Below are positions 45,923 through 57,445 of a stretch of 64,000 bases of DNA, in pieces (within the stretch, counting starts at the first letter, position 1; each line of letters starts with the position of its first letter). Origin of the DNA: Echinarachnius parma (taxonomy: Eukaryota; Echinodermata; Echinoidea; Clypeasteroida; Echinarachniidae). Under the pieces are notes generated by a model that was not told the origin of the DNA, ran no database searches, and saw nothing but the letters and a program-made list of their open reading frames with translations. Made by a program: the position numbers and the translations under genes. The stretch spans positions 1-64,000 of the forward strand of contig JBAMJV010009412.1 of NCBI GenBank assembly GCA_037951105.1. Reading direction: 5' to 3'.

Positions 45923-46250
45923 GGGAGACTGGACTTGACTCTGAATGAGGAAGCATAATTTATTGCGGAGTACAGAGCAAGGATAGCTTAGAACTAAATC
46001 ACATGTATAGGGGAGACTCATCGAGTGGTATTTATATCGATGGGGAGACTAGACATTACTCTGAATGAGGAAGCATCTTTTTTTGAGGAGTACAAAGCAA
46101 GAATAGCTTAGAACTACATTACATGTATAGGGGAGACTCATCGAGTGGGTATATATCCATGGGGAAACTGGACATTACTCTGAATGAGGAAGCATAATTT
46201 ATTGCGGAGTACAGAGCAAGGATAGCTTCTACGTCACATGTATAGGGGAT
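45840..46250 (+). repeat. Tandem copies of the coding end of the UBA gene
   Basis: The last coding segment (GACATTACTCTG.ATGAGGAAGCAT..GAGTACAAAGC.AGGATAGC..ACATGTATAGGGG) recurs three times after the stop codon. GAGGAAGCAT starts at 45863 (coding), 45947, 46067 and 46186, so later units are about 120 bp. The copies carry stops or differences and belong to the 3' UTR. Confidence 0.8.
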
Positions 46251-46299
46251 TAATTGAGACTAGGCAGTTTCATATTTTCCGCCATGGATCAAACTCAAA

Positions 46300-47190
46300 G
46301 CCGGAAATATTGTTCACTATGTTCAGTATGTACTACAAAGAAATGTAGTTGAAAAGTGAAAACTTTTAAGAGATGATCAACTCAAAAGAATCTTCTAATT
46401 CTTAGAAGATTAAGGGAAGTAGCCCGAGATGAGAGAAATATTTGTTTGTTATGGACTACAAAGAAATGTAGTTGAGAAGAAACACTTTAGGATGGTCAAA
46501 CTAAAACAAGTCTTTCATCGCCTTAGAATAGAAAAGAAGGATAGTCTTTTAGTTTCCTCTTCTTTTTAGTGTGCATGCAAATATGTATTTGATTACTGAG
46601 CCCCAGATATGATCAAATACAAAGAATATATTTCTGGAAGATTGAGGGGAGTATGGAGGGGAGTAGCCAGAGATGAGAGAAATATTCTGTTTATTATACA
46701 CTACAGAGAAATGTAGTTGAGAAGTGAACATTTCAGGATGGTCAAACTAAAACAAGTATTTTGTTGCCTTTTAATTTTTGTTTCTTTTTAATGTGCATGT
46801 GAATATGTGTTTGGTTACTGATGAGACCCAAATGTGATCAAATGCAAAGAATCTATTTCTGGAAGACTGAGGGGAGTAGCCAGAGATGAGAGAAATATTT
46901 TGTTCATCATGGACTACAAAGAAATGTAGTTGAGAAGTGAACATTTCAGGATGGTCAAATATAAGTCTTTCATTGCTTCGGAATAGAAAATGATAGCTTT
47001 TTTGATATTTCTTTTTAATGTGCATGCAAATATGTGTTTGGTTACTGATGAGACCCAAATGTGATCAAATGCAAAGAATCTATTCCTGGAAGACTGAGGG
47101 GAGTAGCCAGAGATGAAAGAAATATTGTATTGAAATAATGTTTAATGTGGACTACCAAGAAATGCAGTTGAAAAGTGGAAAAAATGACTG
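46300..47190 (+). repeat. About 210-245-bp tandem repeats in the 3' UTR of the UBA gene
   Basis: Four units contain AGTAGCC.GAGATGAGAGAAAT (about 46420, 46664, 46876, 47102) and an ACTACAAAGAAATGTAGTT word able to form a 6-bp hairpin stem (ACTACA/TGTAGT). They also share a GTGCATGCAAATATGTGTTTG word. The units diverge moderately. Confidence 0.7.
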
Positions 47191-47719
47191 ATGGTTAAAC
47201 TTTATTCGTTCATGTCTCCTTAGATCAAGATTAAAGTTCCTAAATTAAGTTCTTCCATCGCTCGATGGCTCGATGGTCTTTATCTGTGCAATCTGTTCCG
47301 CTGCACTGCAAAATTTGGTTTGACTGTACTTTGTATATCCTAACTTTTTATGTCACATGATGTAATTTAATGTACCTCCTCCAATATTGTCAAGTTATAT
47401 GACGATATTGTACTAGGATGAAGCAATATGTGCCATTTTCCTTATACGTATATGGCTGAAACAAACATGCATATGACATTAAATTTGTATATGTATGTTA
47501 CTGCATTATTTACATGTTTACAGTATCAAATGAAATATTGATTTATAGCCAACTTAAATTGTAGATGAAGAAATCTTATATGTAGTTTTAAGTTTTGTAC
47601 CTTAAAAAAAAAATGAAAACGACAATTATTTATTATATGTACACTGTACTTATCTTTACCCAGATCTTTCATAGGAATACGGGTGCCTTAATGCAAAAAT
47701 AACCAAACATGATTATACA

Positions 47720-47961
47720 GAGTGTAGCTCAATTCCAAAAGGCACTAAATCCACTTTTTCGACTTTGGAGAAAAGCAGGTATCTTTGTGCACATGCCTAT
47801 GGGAATATGAAAATGAAATGTTCCATATGTTGATTTTGATTGTGGAATTTGTCCTAACATTTGGATTTCTAGATAGCTACGTAGCTTATTAATGTACTGA
47901 TATTGTCAACTCAATTTTTATGGAAAGTGGATTTAGCGCCTTTTGGAACTAAGCTCTCGAG
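47720..47961. mobile_element. MITE with GTAGCTCAATTCCAAAAGGC ends
   Basis: The left end GAGTGTAGCTCAATTCC, continuing AAAAGGCACTAAATCCACTTT, is mirrored by AAAGTGGATTTAGCGCCTTTT and GGAACTAAGCTCTC on the right. It lies in the 3' UTR region of the UBA gene. Confidence 0.65.
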
Positions 47962-48317
47962 TCTCGATAATGAAGCAACTATAGTGAAGCGATACCTACA
48001 TAATGCAACAATATTGGTTAGGGATCAGAACTGCAATGATGCAATCACAATCACAATTTTTTGCAATTGATATCAATTTTTTGTAAAGGGTTGGTCAAGT
48101 TGTGCCAATACCCATGAATCTAGTTGTCCATGTCCATGTAATGTTCAGCATAATATATATCCATGGGATAATCATTAGCCTTTAAAAGGCCATCTGGCCT
48201 ATGTTAGTTCCACCACTTTACTGATGTACATGTATGTATTTTAATGATTTCGCTCGATGTTTTGTTTGTAACTTTTTATCAGAATGTGGAAATGAAATAA
48301 CTGTTATGTAGGTCAAC

Positions 48318-48361
48318 AATAAATGTTCAGGGATGGATGATATTTTGTTAAATGTAATAAA
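48318..48361 (+). terminator. Candidate poly-A signals of the UBA gene
   Basis: AATAAA occurs at 48318-48323 and 48356-48361 in a stretch followed by TGTCTTTTCATTGTTTGTGTG, a T/G-rich downstream context. No transcript evidence. Confidence 0.35.
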
Positions 48362-48532
48362 TAAAATATCAAACTAATACCAGTTGTCTTTTCATTGTTT
48401 GTGTGTGCATGGAGTGGGAAATAGGGCAATGAAAGAAAGAAACTGAAATGCATTAAAGTGACCCATTATCTTTGTCAAATTCAACCAACATAACTTTGAA
48501 CTTTCACACACTTCTCTTGTACCTTTTTGTTA

Positions 48533-48788
48533 GGCTAATAAGAATGGTAACAGAAGAATTAAATGGGTTTTTATATTTCAAATGTCCCCCTTATTATAGA
48601 GATATTTATGATTGAATTAAAAAATATTCCAGAATGCTTTTCAATTGTATTTCCAAACTAGGCTAATAAGAATGGTAACAGAAGAATTAAATGGGTTTTT
48701 ATATTTCAAATGTCCCCCTTATTATAGAGATATTTATGATTGAATTAAAAAATATTCCAGAATGCTTTTCAATTGTATTTCCAAACTA
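48533..48788. repeat. 128-bp tandem duplication
   Basis: The 128-bp unit beginning GGCTAATAAGAATGGTAACA at 48533 is repeated directly at 48661 with no difference seen by eye, which indicates a very recent duplication. Part of it (CAGAAGAATTAAATGGGTTT) belongs to a dispersed repeat also seen near 49690. Confidence 0.85.
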
Positions 48789-50929
48789 GGCCACTTGAAA
48801 AACAGTTAGTGTTGAGTCATAACGTAGTGACATAATAAAAATGACATAAAAATAGAAGCAACACCGTCTTTACTGTTTCAATAACAATTTAATCGTAAAA
48901 GATAAATAGCTGTGCGACGTTGACAAAAACATCACATTGTTAGGTCATAGGTCATTGGGAATGATCTAAACTAAAGGCAAAACGCCAACAAACCAGTTGC
49001 TGTGTAAAAGTAAAAATCAGGGCTAGACTTCATCAAATACACTGGTAGTTAAATACAACTTGACATAATTGCATCATGTGCATTACAGTAGATCTCATTA
49101 GAGAGCTCACAGGGTGTTGCATAAAGAGTTGCAATCAAACGCAAAGTTGCAATTAATTGCAAGTCAGAAAATGTGCATAAAAGCGCAAATCTGATTGGAT
49201 AAAATATGCATATTTTCTGACTTGCAATCTTTGAGATTGATTTCAATTCTTTATGCAACACCCCCCTGATATAGCAATACCCTCTATAACAAGGTATTTT
49301 TTAATTTTCCCATGGTCCTTGTTATAATAAGTTGAAATTCTGTGGTAGTTTATGTACACTTGTTTAAGTGTCAAGCTGTATCTAATTAACACTGTACTTG
49401 GATTCAGGAATACATTTATCTAGTACTTCGCTAGGGTTAGAAATTTACTGATCTCTTATCAAATCATATCTTCCATTTTGATTTCAGTAAAACAAACATC
49501 AGTCATTTCACAATATGGTAAAATGTCCATTAAATGGACATTGATGGACGGTTGATTGATCAAATTTTGATCAATCAACCGATTCCCATGTCTGGCTGTT
49601 TAATTTACTTCATTATGTAAAGTGATCCATTAACTTTGTCCAAAAAAAAAAAAAAATCACTTGGATCGTTCAACCATCTCTGTAACAGAAGAATGAAATT
49701 GGTTTCGATTTTTGATTTTGCAAATGTCTCCCTAATCATAAAGATATGTACAAAGATATTTCATTGTAGTCAAAATCAAGGGCAGTAGGCAATGAAATCT
49801 GACATCAATTTTTACCCTTTTCACTAGATAAATACATGTAGTGTTCCTTTTCTATGAAACAATCACGCATCATTCAGATGAATTTAACAATGATATTGCT
49901 ACACCGTACATGATTGAAGTCTCAAATATATCTTTTGGGAAAATCGTATGAAGTTAATAGATCACTTTCACTGAATACTGGCCTAGTAAAGAGGACATTC
50001 TGACAAGAATAAATATTTGTCGTTTTTTTTACAACAAAGTCATGTTCAAGGTAAGAAAAGAGAAAGTTTGTTTAACTATTAATATCAAAATAGTTTCTAG
50101 ACATGCTGACAGTCCTTGAAATTCAAACCAATGTTTCATATATTCTGGCTGGTATATCAATGATTAAAAATAAACATCTCAGAAAAATGAACAAGAAACT
50201 CAAAATTTAAACTAACTAGCTCGCCTGGCTAGTTTTAAAAGAGTTAAGTGCGAACCCTGAACATGTTTCTATCATTTACCATTTCCTTGTAGATTTGGCT
50301 ATGATCTAATTCATAAGTCCTTAAGATTTAACAGAATGATCCATATGACATTTTTGGAGAGTTTTTCTTAAATAATATATTATGTTTTTATAATTATATT
50401 ATCAAGAAGTTTAGAAAAAAATACATAATATTTAGTAAAGTTTCTTACAATTTACAAAAAGAGGCAAGGCACATAGACACATATTATCTCATTGTTATTT
50501 AACATATATACACATTTAAAATAGTCCAATCTTGGAATTCTGATTCAAAATTTTAAAAGAGAAATCTGGATATCACAGGGCAGAAATTGGAATGGTGGAT
50601 ATTTTCTAGTTCACAATAACAAGATTATTTACTTCTATTGACAACATCGTGTAAACAAGAAAGGAAATTAACATGGAACAAAACACTAGTTATGCCCTTT
50701 TCAGGACTTGAAACTAGCAATAGTCTGCAAAAATTGGGCCACTACTGTAACTCAACAAAAAATATGATAATTTGCTGTTTTACTGCGAAAATCTGTAAAT
50801 ATATCCAGACAGGGCATTTTTGTCACAGTTGTGCACTACTTCCAGTCTTCCGTCACAAATTGTGTTGTGATAGCACTACAGCTAAAGAATTATGTATATA
50901 TATATCAACTTTCTCAATCTGAAGGTAAA
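48789..50929. other. Spacer, no gene seen
   Basis: AT-rich DNA with one MITE (49112-49266), a decayed repeat of the CATTAACTTTGTC type near 49625 and a poly-A run near 49645. No exon is supported. Confidence 0.45.
49112..49266. mobile_element. MITE, GGGTGTTGCATAAAGAGTTGC family
   Basis: Inverted ends GGGTGTTGCATAAAGAGTTG and CTTTATGCAACACCCCCC with a CAAGTCAGAAAATGTGC core. A close relative lies at 53281-53429. The core resembles that of the GGGCCCC..GCAGAAAG elements. Confidence 0.7.
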
Positions 50930-51075
50930 TTTGAGACAAGAGAAGGGATTCCTTGCAATGGAAAATGCATTCAGCATCAATCAGACAGGCATGAAGTATG
51001 CAATGGAAGATGGATTCAATGTGAACTAGATAGGCATCAAGGATGCATTGGAAAACAAATTGAGTTGACCAGTTA
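50930..51075 (-). repeat. About 50-bp minisatellite in the 3' UTR of ZBED gene 3
   Basis: About three diverged units sharing TGCAATGGAA.ATG.ATTCA and AGATAGGCATCAAGGATGCATT words lie within 180 bp past the stop codon (51106). Confidence 0.55.
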
Positions 51076-51105
51076 TTGCATGAAAAACAACAGCTTCTAC
51101 AGCAG

Positions 51106-54100
51106 TCACGATAGTATCGACCAGTTTTTGTGAAGGAAGATAAGTGGGGCTGCCGTCTCCTCTTCCAACAGCGCTCTCTTCATGTCCATTTTTGACGTCC
51201 CAGTGACGATGTCTCCCCAGTCTTGCGCAATCGCTGGAACAGCAAGGTAACACCGTGCGATCTTCGCTAGCTCTGGGAACTTGCCCTGGTTCATGCGCCA
51301 CCAGTCCAACGGGCACATGTCCCGCGCAAGGGGCGGATGCGAGAGGTACGTCGAGACCTCCGTGTCGGTGTTGCCGGGCTTCGCGTTAAACTCGTCCTCG
51401 CCGAAGAGACACAGGAACGGGGAGACGTTGCTGGAGGACTGGTCGTCCACCTCAGCATGCTGGGTGGAGTTAGCCGTCACCAGGTGCTTCAGGGCGTCGA
51501 TGACATCCAGCTTATCCTCGTCAGCGATGAACTTGAGTTGCTTGAAGCGCGGGTCGAGCAGCGACGACAGCATAGTGACGGACGACGGCATGATGGCGTT
51601 GAGGTCCCACTTGTCGCGGACTTCCTTCGCGATCACGGACAGGAACTCGCTGATGGGCGAGCCGTCGTCTTCCCTCCCCTCGCAGTGCTGCAGCATGCTG
51701 TGGACCACGGGTAACAGACACGCCACCGACCCGCTCTTGGTGTCGCTCAGCACCGTCAGTGCTGCCTTGAAGACCTGCAGGGACTGGGCCAGGTGGGTTA
51801 CCATGTCCCACTGGTCTTCCGTCAGGTAGGGCTGCTGGTTCTTATCATCCAGTAGCTTCACGGTGTCGACCACATCTCGAAGAGCCACAGCCTATCAATG
51901 GTGGGCAAGGAGAAGAAATAAATAGCTTTCATTAGTACATAGTCTACGGTCTATAGCCGACCTCTTGTAACCCCTTTGATCTTATATATCCAGGCTTTAC
52001 AGTTTTGCACAGCCTCTTCAGCATTCGTAAAGCCATCTCAATAATTTCCTTTATGCCATATCTTTACACTAACAAGTTCATTTGATTCTGTGAATAGTCA
52101 ATCCTGGTGACTATTAAAATTACCTTGTTATTTGGATGGACAAAATAAATACTATAATTGACAATTTGGATGGAAAATTAAATGTTCTATGAGGGTTTGT
52201 TTTATCACAGCTCTTTACAACAAGCTCTTGAGTTATGATTTCTGTGTTCATGAGTCCCGGGGCTCGCCCTTAGCAGTGGCCCGGGTGCCAATGGCCACCG
52301 TAAATTTAATTTGGCCATAAGAAAATCTTGTATAATTGTTAGGATCTACAGCACAAAAGTCTGGTAGGAGTCTGTCTAATGTCACTGTCATTCTCAACAT
52401 TTTGTCCACCTGAAAAAAAAGTTGAGTTTGAATCTTACCTTGATCAATGTATCAGCGGTGCTCAGCCACGCTCCCTTAGGGTTCTTGTCAAAGTCAATGA
52501 AATTCTTGTTCTCCAGTTTGGCAGTGGAAAACATGGCTTTGGCTTCCTCGTTTTGGTGGAGGTAGGACACGAGTTTGACCAGGTCTTCAATGGTTTCTTT
52601 GATCCTTGGAGTCTGCAGACCCAGCTGGACACACTGCTCCAGCTTCTCAGCTGCACAACTCATGCTGTCACAGAGCAGGTTGCTTCCCACCTAGTAGAAA
52701 CAACACAAGAAGATTAGAAATACTTGTTCTCCAGTTTGGCAGTGGAAAACATGGCTTTGGCTTCCTCGTTCTGGAGCAGGTACAACACCAGTTTGACCAG
52801 GTCTTCAATGGTTTCTTTGATCCTTGGGGTCTGCAGTCCTAGCTGGACACACTGCTCCAGCTTCTCAGCTGCACAACTCATGCTGTCGCAGAGCAGGTTG
52901 CTTCCCACCTAGTAGAAACATAAGAATATTAGAAATACTTCAATTTGGCAGTGGGAAACATGGCTTTGGCTTTGTTGTTCTCGAGTAGGTAGGACAAGTC
53001 TGACTAGGTCTTTGATGGTTCCTTTGAGTTCTGCAGACCTAGCTGGACACACTGCTCCAGAGCAGGTAGCTTCCCACCTAGAAACAACACAAGAGACTTT
53101 GGAATGCGTCAATAGGAAAAGGGCACACCAAGATATTAGAATAAGATAAGGACTCTAGTTTGACTAGTTCACCTAGTGTCTCTTTATCTGGATTGTATCT
53201 CATCTACAAACAACACAAGTTAGATGAAATGCTTTACTACAATACAGTTCGACCTAGATCTATTTCAGGTTGTACACCTGGGGGGTGTTGCATAAAGAGT
53301 TGCAAGTAATCACAAAGTTGCATTGATTCGCAAGTCAGAAAATGCTCCTAAATGGGCAATTCTGATTGGCCCAAGTGCACATGTTTTCTGACTTGCGATC
53401 AATCCCAACTCTTTATGCAACACCCCCCTGTTTGAGCAATGATTGAATAATTACATATGCTTTACTACAATACAGTTCAATCTATATATTTCAGGTAGAA
53501 CACCAGCTTGAGCCATGATTGACTCATTACAAATGCAGAGACGCGAGTAGAAACCAACGTACTTTACCTTGCCAACTTGCGCACCCTTCAGCATTCCTTG
53601 GCGGTTCATGACGGCTGTAATGCTCTCGAGGGAGAGCTGGTACTGGCTCAGCAGGTTACGTATACACAGGCTGAGTTCGCTGCAGGACGGCTTGATGGAG
53701 AGGCGATCCGTGCCCAGAACCCACGACTCTCTCGTCCACTGGTTGGTCAAGTAGTGGATGGTCAGCGTCATGTAGTTGCTCTTGTCACAGCCTGCCCACA
53801 CGTCGAACATCAGACCAAAGTTCTTGGCATCTTTGTTCAGGCATATCTTCAGCTTTTCCTGCAAAAAAAAGGGAGGAGAATCTTTAAATTCAAGTACAAA
53901 ATGATGCACTGTTATTAATGAATGAAATATTATGATCTCAACAAATATTGGTAATGATTTTTCTTTAGTTTAAGGTGCAACTTTTTTTAAAGAAGATTTT
54001 CTTTTTGTTATCAAACTTTAATGTATCTATCGTGGAAAGAGTTATTCAATTCATACCACCAGCCCGATCCTGTTCATATTTCACTGTGTATCGCATGCAA

Positions 54101-56908
54101 CATACTTGTGAATTCTGGCATGTGAACAAACCTAGCAAAGCCTTAGATGTATTGAACTAAATTAGTGACAAATTATGCTATACCTTCATCATTAACCAGA
54201 CTCGCAGAGGGGAACATGATACTAAATGACATAATCATAACAATGTTTTTAACAAAATATAATTCATCAGTGACTAACCAACCTGTGCCTCTTCGTATTT
54301 CACCATGAGTGTGTCGCGTGCAACACACTTGGGAATCATGGCGTACCCTGGTTCCAGCATCTGAACGAATCGTGTGAAGCCCTCATCTTCGACCAGCCCC
54401 ACGGGGAGGAGGCTCTGGGCCAGCATCATCACCAGACTGGAGTTGACCTGAAAAGAGAAATTTAAAGAAGATTTTGCATGTTATTAAAAAAATAGCCCTC
54501 GTTACATATCACTGGATAGCACTGACAGACGCCTGACGGAGGGCCAAATTTTCAATCCGTTCGTCTTCTTTTCTTGTCTGTTTTTTTGTTCGGCGAATGC
54601 GTTCCTTGTCAGGCGATATAGCTGGCAGGAATGTTTTGTGCATGAAGCAATGCCAATGGAGACGACCTTCACCACCAGATTATTTGTTTTCGCATATTTT
54701 CTATCCCTTTGAGGCATTTTGAGCTGACCAGTGATACGTGACAAGAGCTTAACGTGTCAAATTGAACTAATATTATTAGAAGCCAAGTGCCTTTTACAAT
54801 TCGATCAACACAGTCTTATTGATTAATAATAATAATAATGGTGGCTACTTGCAAGAATCCACTTGATCCAGTACATTATACAAGATAACATGAATAGCTT
54901 TAAGATCCTTTTTCTACAATCAACACAATTGGTATTACAAGCCAAGTGCCTTTTACTATACAATTACAACACACTGTCTTATAAATCTATTTTGTGCATT
55001 TCAATCAAATCAACAGTTCTAATTCTAGACGACTATTGTGACTATTGTGACTATCTAGAGTGGACTAACGATCGGCACTCATGTGTTAATGAACCTCTCT
55101 AAAGACCACCCGATTATAAAGATCCCCTTTTCTGTTTCCTTTCAGTGGTCTTTACCTAGACAGATTTGACCATACTTTATATTTTCAATTTACCTGAAGC
55201 GTTCTTTCAGGGACACACACTCCTGATTTGGAAGAGACATAAACCGCCCCCATGGCGCTAACCGCCCCAGCACTCCGGGCTGCCTTCGTTGGGGTCAACG
55301 CCCCACCCTTCACGTTCATCCGGAAGGTCGGCAGCTTGCTGCGCTTCTTGACGTTTGGCTTCCATGCTAGTGCTGGACTAGCTTCTTTGTACACCCTCGC
55401 TGATGGCCCTGCGACCTGTGAAGTAGTATAGAAACATTCAATTTACATCAATATTAAAAATGTACAATTACGTCCACCCTAAATATTATTCGGAAGATCG
55501 GCACTCGGCAGCTTGCTGCACCATTTGACGTTTTGCTTCCATACTGCCGGACTAGCTTCTTTTTAGTTAACAGTTTTACATCCGTCACCCTCTCTGAAGG
55601 CCCTGCAACCTTTGTTTGGAAGAGTGGAGTAGTATATATTACTATTATTTAGAACACAAACATTCAATAAGACAATATCAATAACCCAAATTGATTTACC
55701 AACCCCACCCACAATTACATCGAGCAGCTGAATAGTAGTGAATGCACAAACAGTACACAAGTCAAAACATTAACAAGAAGGTATCTACAGACTTTATCTA
55801 CTCTCTAGACTAGAAAATGTAGAATTATAATTACCAATAATTCAATGACAATATGACATTGTCAATGACAATGACAATGACATGCGTGGACTGTCGCCGC
55901 GCTGTTAAGTTATTGAACAGTACTACCCCCAGTAGGCCAACAGTTGACTATAAATCAAGTTATTTACTGTCTGACAACTCATACTCATTCATAGACATAA
56001 GAATTAAGATTCTAAATCTAGAAAGTATAGACCTATTATTAATCATTTTCTTCCTCAATCTTCTCACACAAGCACAGACACAGTCACACTCACACTCACA
56101 CTCACAGACACAGTGGTCACAAACCACAATCTATCATATCAGTTATCACACATTGACTGTCAAAATAATGCCAATGACCATGTCCATGAAATTGAAGGCA
56201 TGATCATTCATAGACATAAGAATTAATATTCTAAATCTAGAAAGTATAGACCTATTATTAATCATTTTCTTCCTCAATCTTCTCACACAAGCACAGACAC
56301 AGTCACACTCACAGTACACACTCGATGCACACTCACAGACAGTGGTCACAAACCACAATCTATCATATCAGTTATCACACATTGACTGTCAAAATAATGC
56401 CAATGACCATGTCCATGAAATTGAAGGCATGATGATGATGACTGTCATTGAATTTGATGATTGAATTCAGTGACACAGGTCACAGTTTACAAGAATTTGA
56501 GGAGATACCGGTACCAACGTGCGTGCATGCGATATGCATCGATGTAACACACACCCCTCGATTTTCAATTCCGATCCCAGGGTCGAGATAAATAATCATG
56601 ATGTAATTAAAGGTACCGATAGCCACCATCGATATTTGCGATATAGCTGAACATACCTCGAACTCTTGCATGTGATGAGCGGCAGTGAGATGATACCGTA
56701 AATTCGTCGTTCCGCCAGTGTACTTCATGGTTTTGTTACAAAGCGTACAGCGAGCGATTCTGGCATCTCTATCGCATGTAATAAATTGCCACACGTTGGA
56801 ACGGTTCGCATTTTGTCTTCTTGGACTCGAACCAGATCCTCGAGAATTTTTCGGACTCTTCGTAGGAGTTTGATGATCTTCTTGCGAAACTTCTGGTTCT
56901 TCTTCCAT
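51106..56908 (-). CDS. BED zinc finger, hAT-derived protein (ZBED-like gene 3)
   Basis: Six exons, 56908-56657, 55415-55194, 54447-54283, 53858-53568, 52690-52439 and 51891-51106, all phase 0 with GT/AG borders, give 655 residues. ATG at 56908 (MEEEPEV) is the first in frame. Exon 1 is a BED finger (VWQF; C54, C57, H73, H78) with the same YTGGTTNLRYHLTAAH as gene 2. Exon 2 starts VAGPSARVYK, parallel to SGPSAKVFK of gene 2. Exon 3 reads LLPVGLVEDEGFTRFVQMLEP. Exon 4 reads LMFDVWAGCD (D232) and TAVMNRQGM in place of the TDNA region. Exon 5 reads CDSMSCAAEKLEQCVQLGL. Exon 6 has CPLDWWRMNQGKFPELAKIA (587 on) but QDWGDIVTG where SER.FS should be. GC-rich codon use in exon 6 contrasts with the AT-rich surroundings. 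Inferred: a domesticated DNA-binding protein and the closest paralogue of gene 2. Confidence 0.88.
52720..53085 (-). repeat. Two extra partial copies of exon 5 of ZBED gene 3
   Basis: A copy starting at 52908 has the same acceptor (CTAG|GTGGGAAGC) and 62 matching codons as far as LENK. It then runs into a copied stretch of intron without a donor. A more eroded copy lies at about 52930-53085. Period about 220 bp. Only the 52690-52439 copy is complete and has a donor. Confidence 0.8.
53281..53429. mobile_element. MITE, GGGTGTTGCATAAAGAGTTGC family, in intron 4 of ZBED gene 3
   Basis: Inverted ends GGGGGGTGTTGCATAAAGAG and CTCTTTATGCAACACCCCCC. Same family as 49112-49266. Confidence 0.7.
54058..54120 (-). 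repeat. Eroded copy of the 3' end of exon 3 of ZBED gene 3
   Basis: Plus-strand words CATATTTCACTGTGTATCGC and ATGCAACATACTTGTGAATT align with the donor-side end of exon 54447-54283. The copy lies in the following intron. Confidence 0.5.
55489..55612 (-). repeat. Eroded copy of exon 2 of ZBED gene 3
   Basis: Plus-strand GGAAGATCGGCACTCGGCAG, GACGTTTTGCTTCCAT and GACTAGCTTCTTT match parts of exon 55415-55194, just upstream of it in the gene's direction. An insertion near 55565 and indels break the frame. Confidence 0.6.
55975..56430. repeat. Two-unit tandem duplication in intron 1 of ZBED gene 3
   Basis: A unit of about 220 bp (ATAGACATAAGAATTAAGAT.. to ..ATTGAAGGCATGATGATG) occurs twice. 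Each contains a CACAGACACAGTCACACTCA microsatellite of differing length. Confidence 0.75.
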
Positions 56909-57420
56909 TGTAAAAGGATGATTTTTGTCGGTAAAAATATCGATCAAATTTCCGATCTGTCGGTCTCACGAAACTCGCCGTCTATTTATATCGGTACATA
57001 CAAATGCGCGCTATCGCGCTACACACGATAACGATATGCATACGGGCGTTGCGCTACCTAATCTGGTATCAAAGTTTACAATTTTTACAGATGTTTTTTA
57101 CTTTAAGATAATAAAATTAATTTGTAATTACAATTTTGTTGACATGTAATTTTGTGTTATATTACCATAAAGTTTACAAAATTGTATTAATGATTTTTTC
57201 ACTTTTATAAAGGATAGATTGACAAATTATTTGTCAAATAAATATCGTAAAATGCTGCGTGATAACTCTAACGTTCTGGAATCGTGCGCGCGCAGTGACC
57301 GGTCAAATAATATCGCCTCTGCAATAAAAATCGCTCGCAGAGTTCTATTCTGCGATATCAGATGAGGACTAGCGGCCGCGGATGCGATCACGGTGAGCGC
57401 GCGCGCGGGGCCAGCTGGTG
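56909..57420 (-). promoter_or_regulatory. Upstream region of ZBED gene 3 with CpG patches
   Basis: CG-rich stretches (CGTGCGCGCGCAGTGACCGG at about 57284; GCGCGCGCGCGGGG at about 57397) lie several hundred bp 5' of the start codon, separated by AT-rich sequence. Promoter role inferred. Confidence 0.35.
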
Positions 57421-57445
57421 GCGGAGCTACGGATAGGCTAGGGCC

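Noticed and set aside
6791-56908. The three BED-hAT genes as active transposons
   Set aside because: They are spliced, lack the catalytic TDNA and SER.FS segments, and show no matching terminal inverted repeats at their borders.
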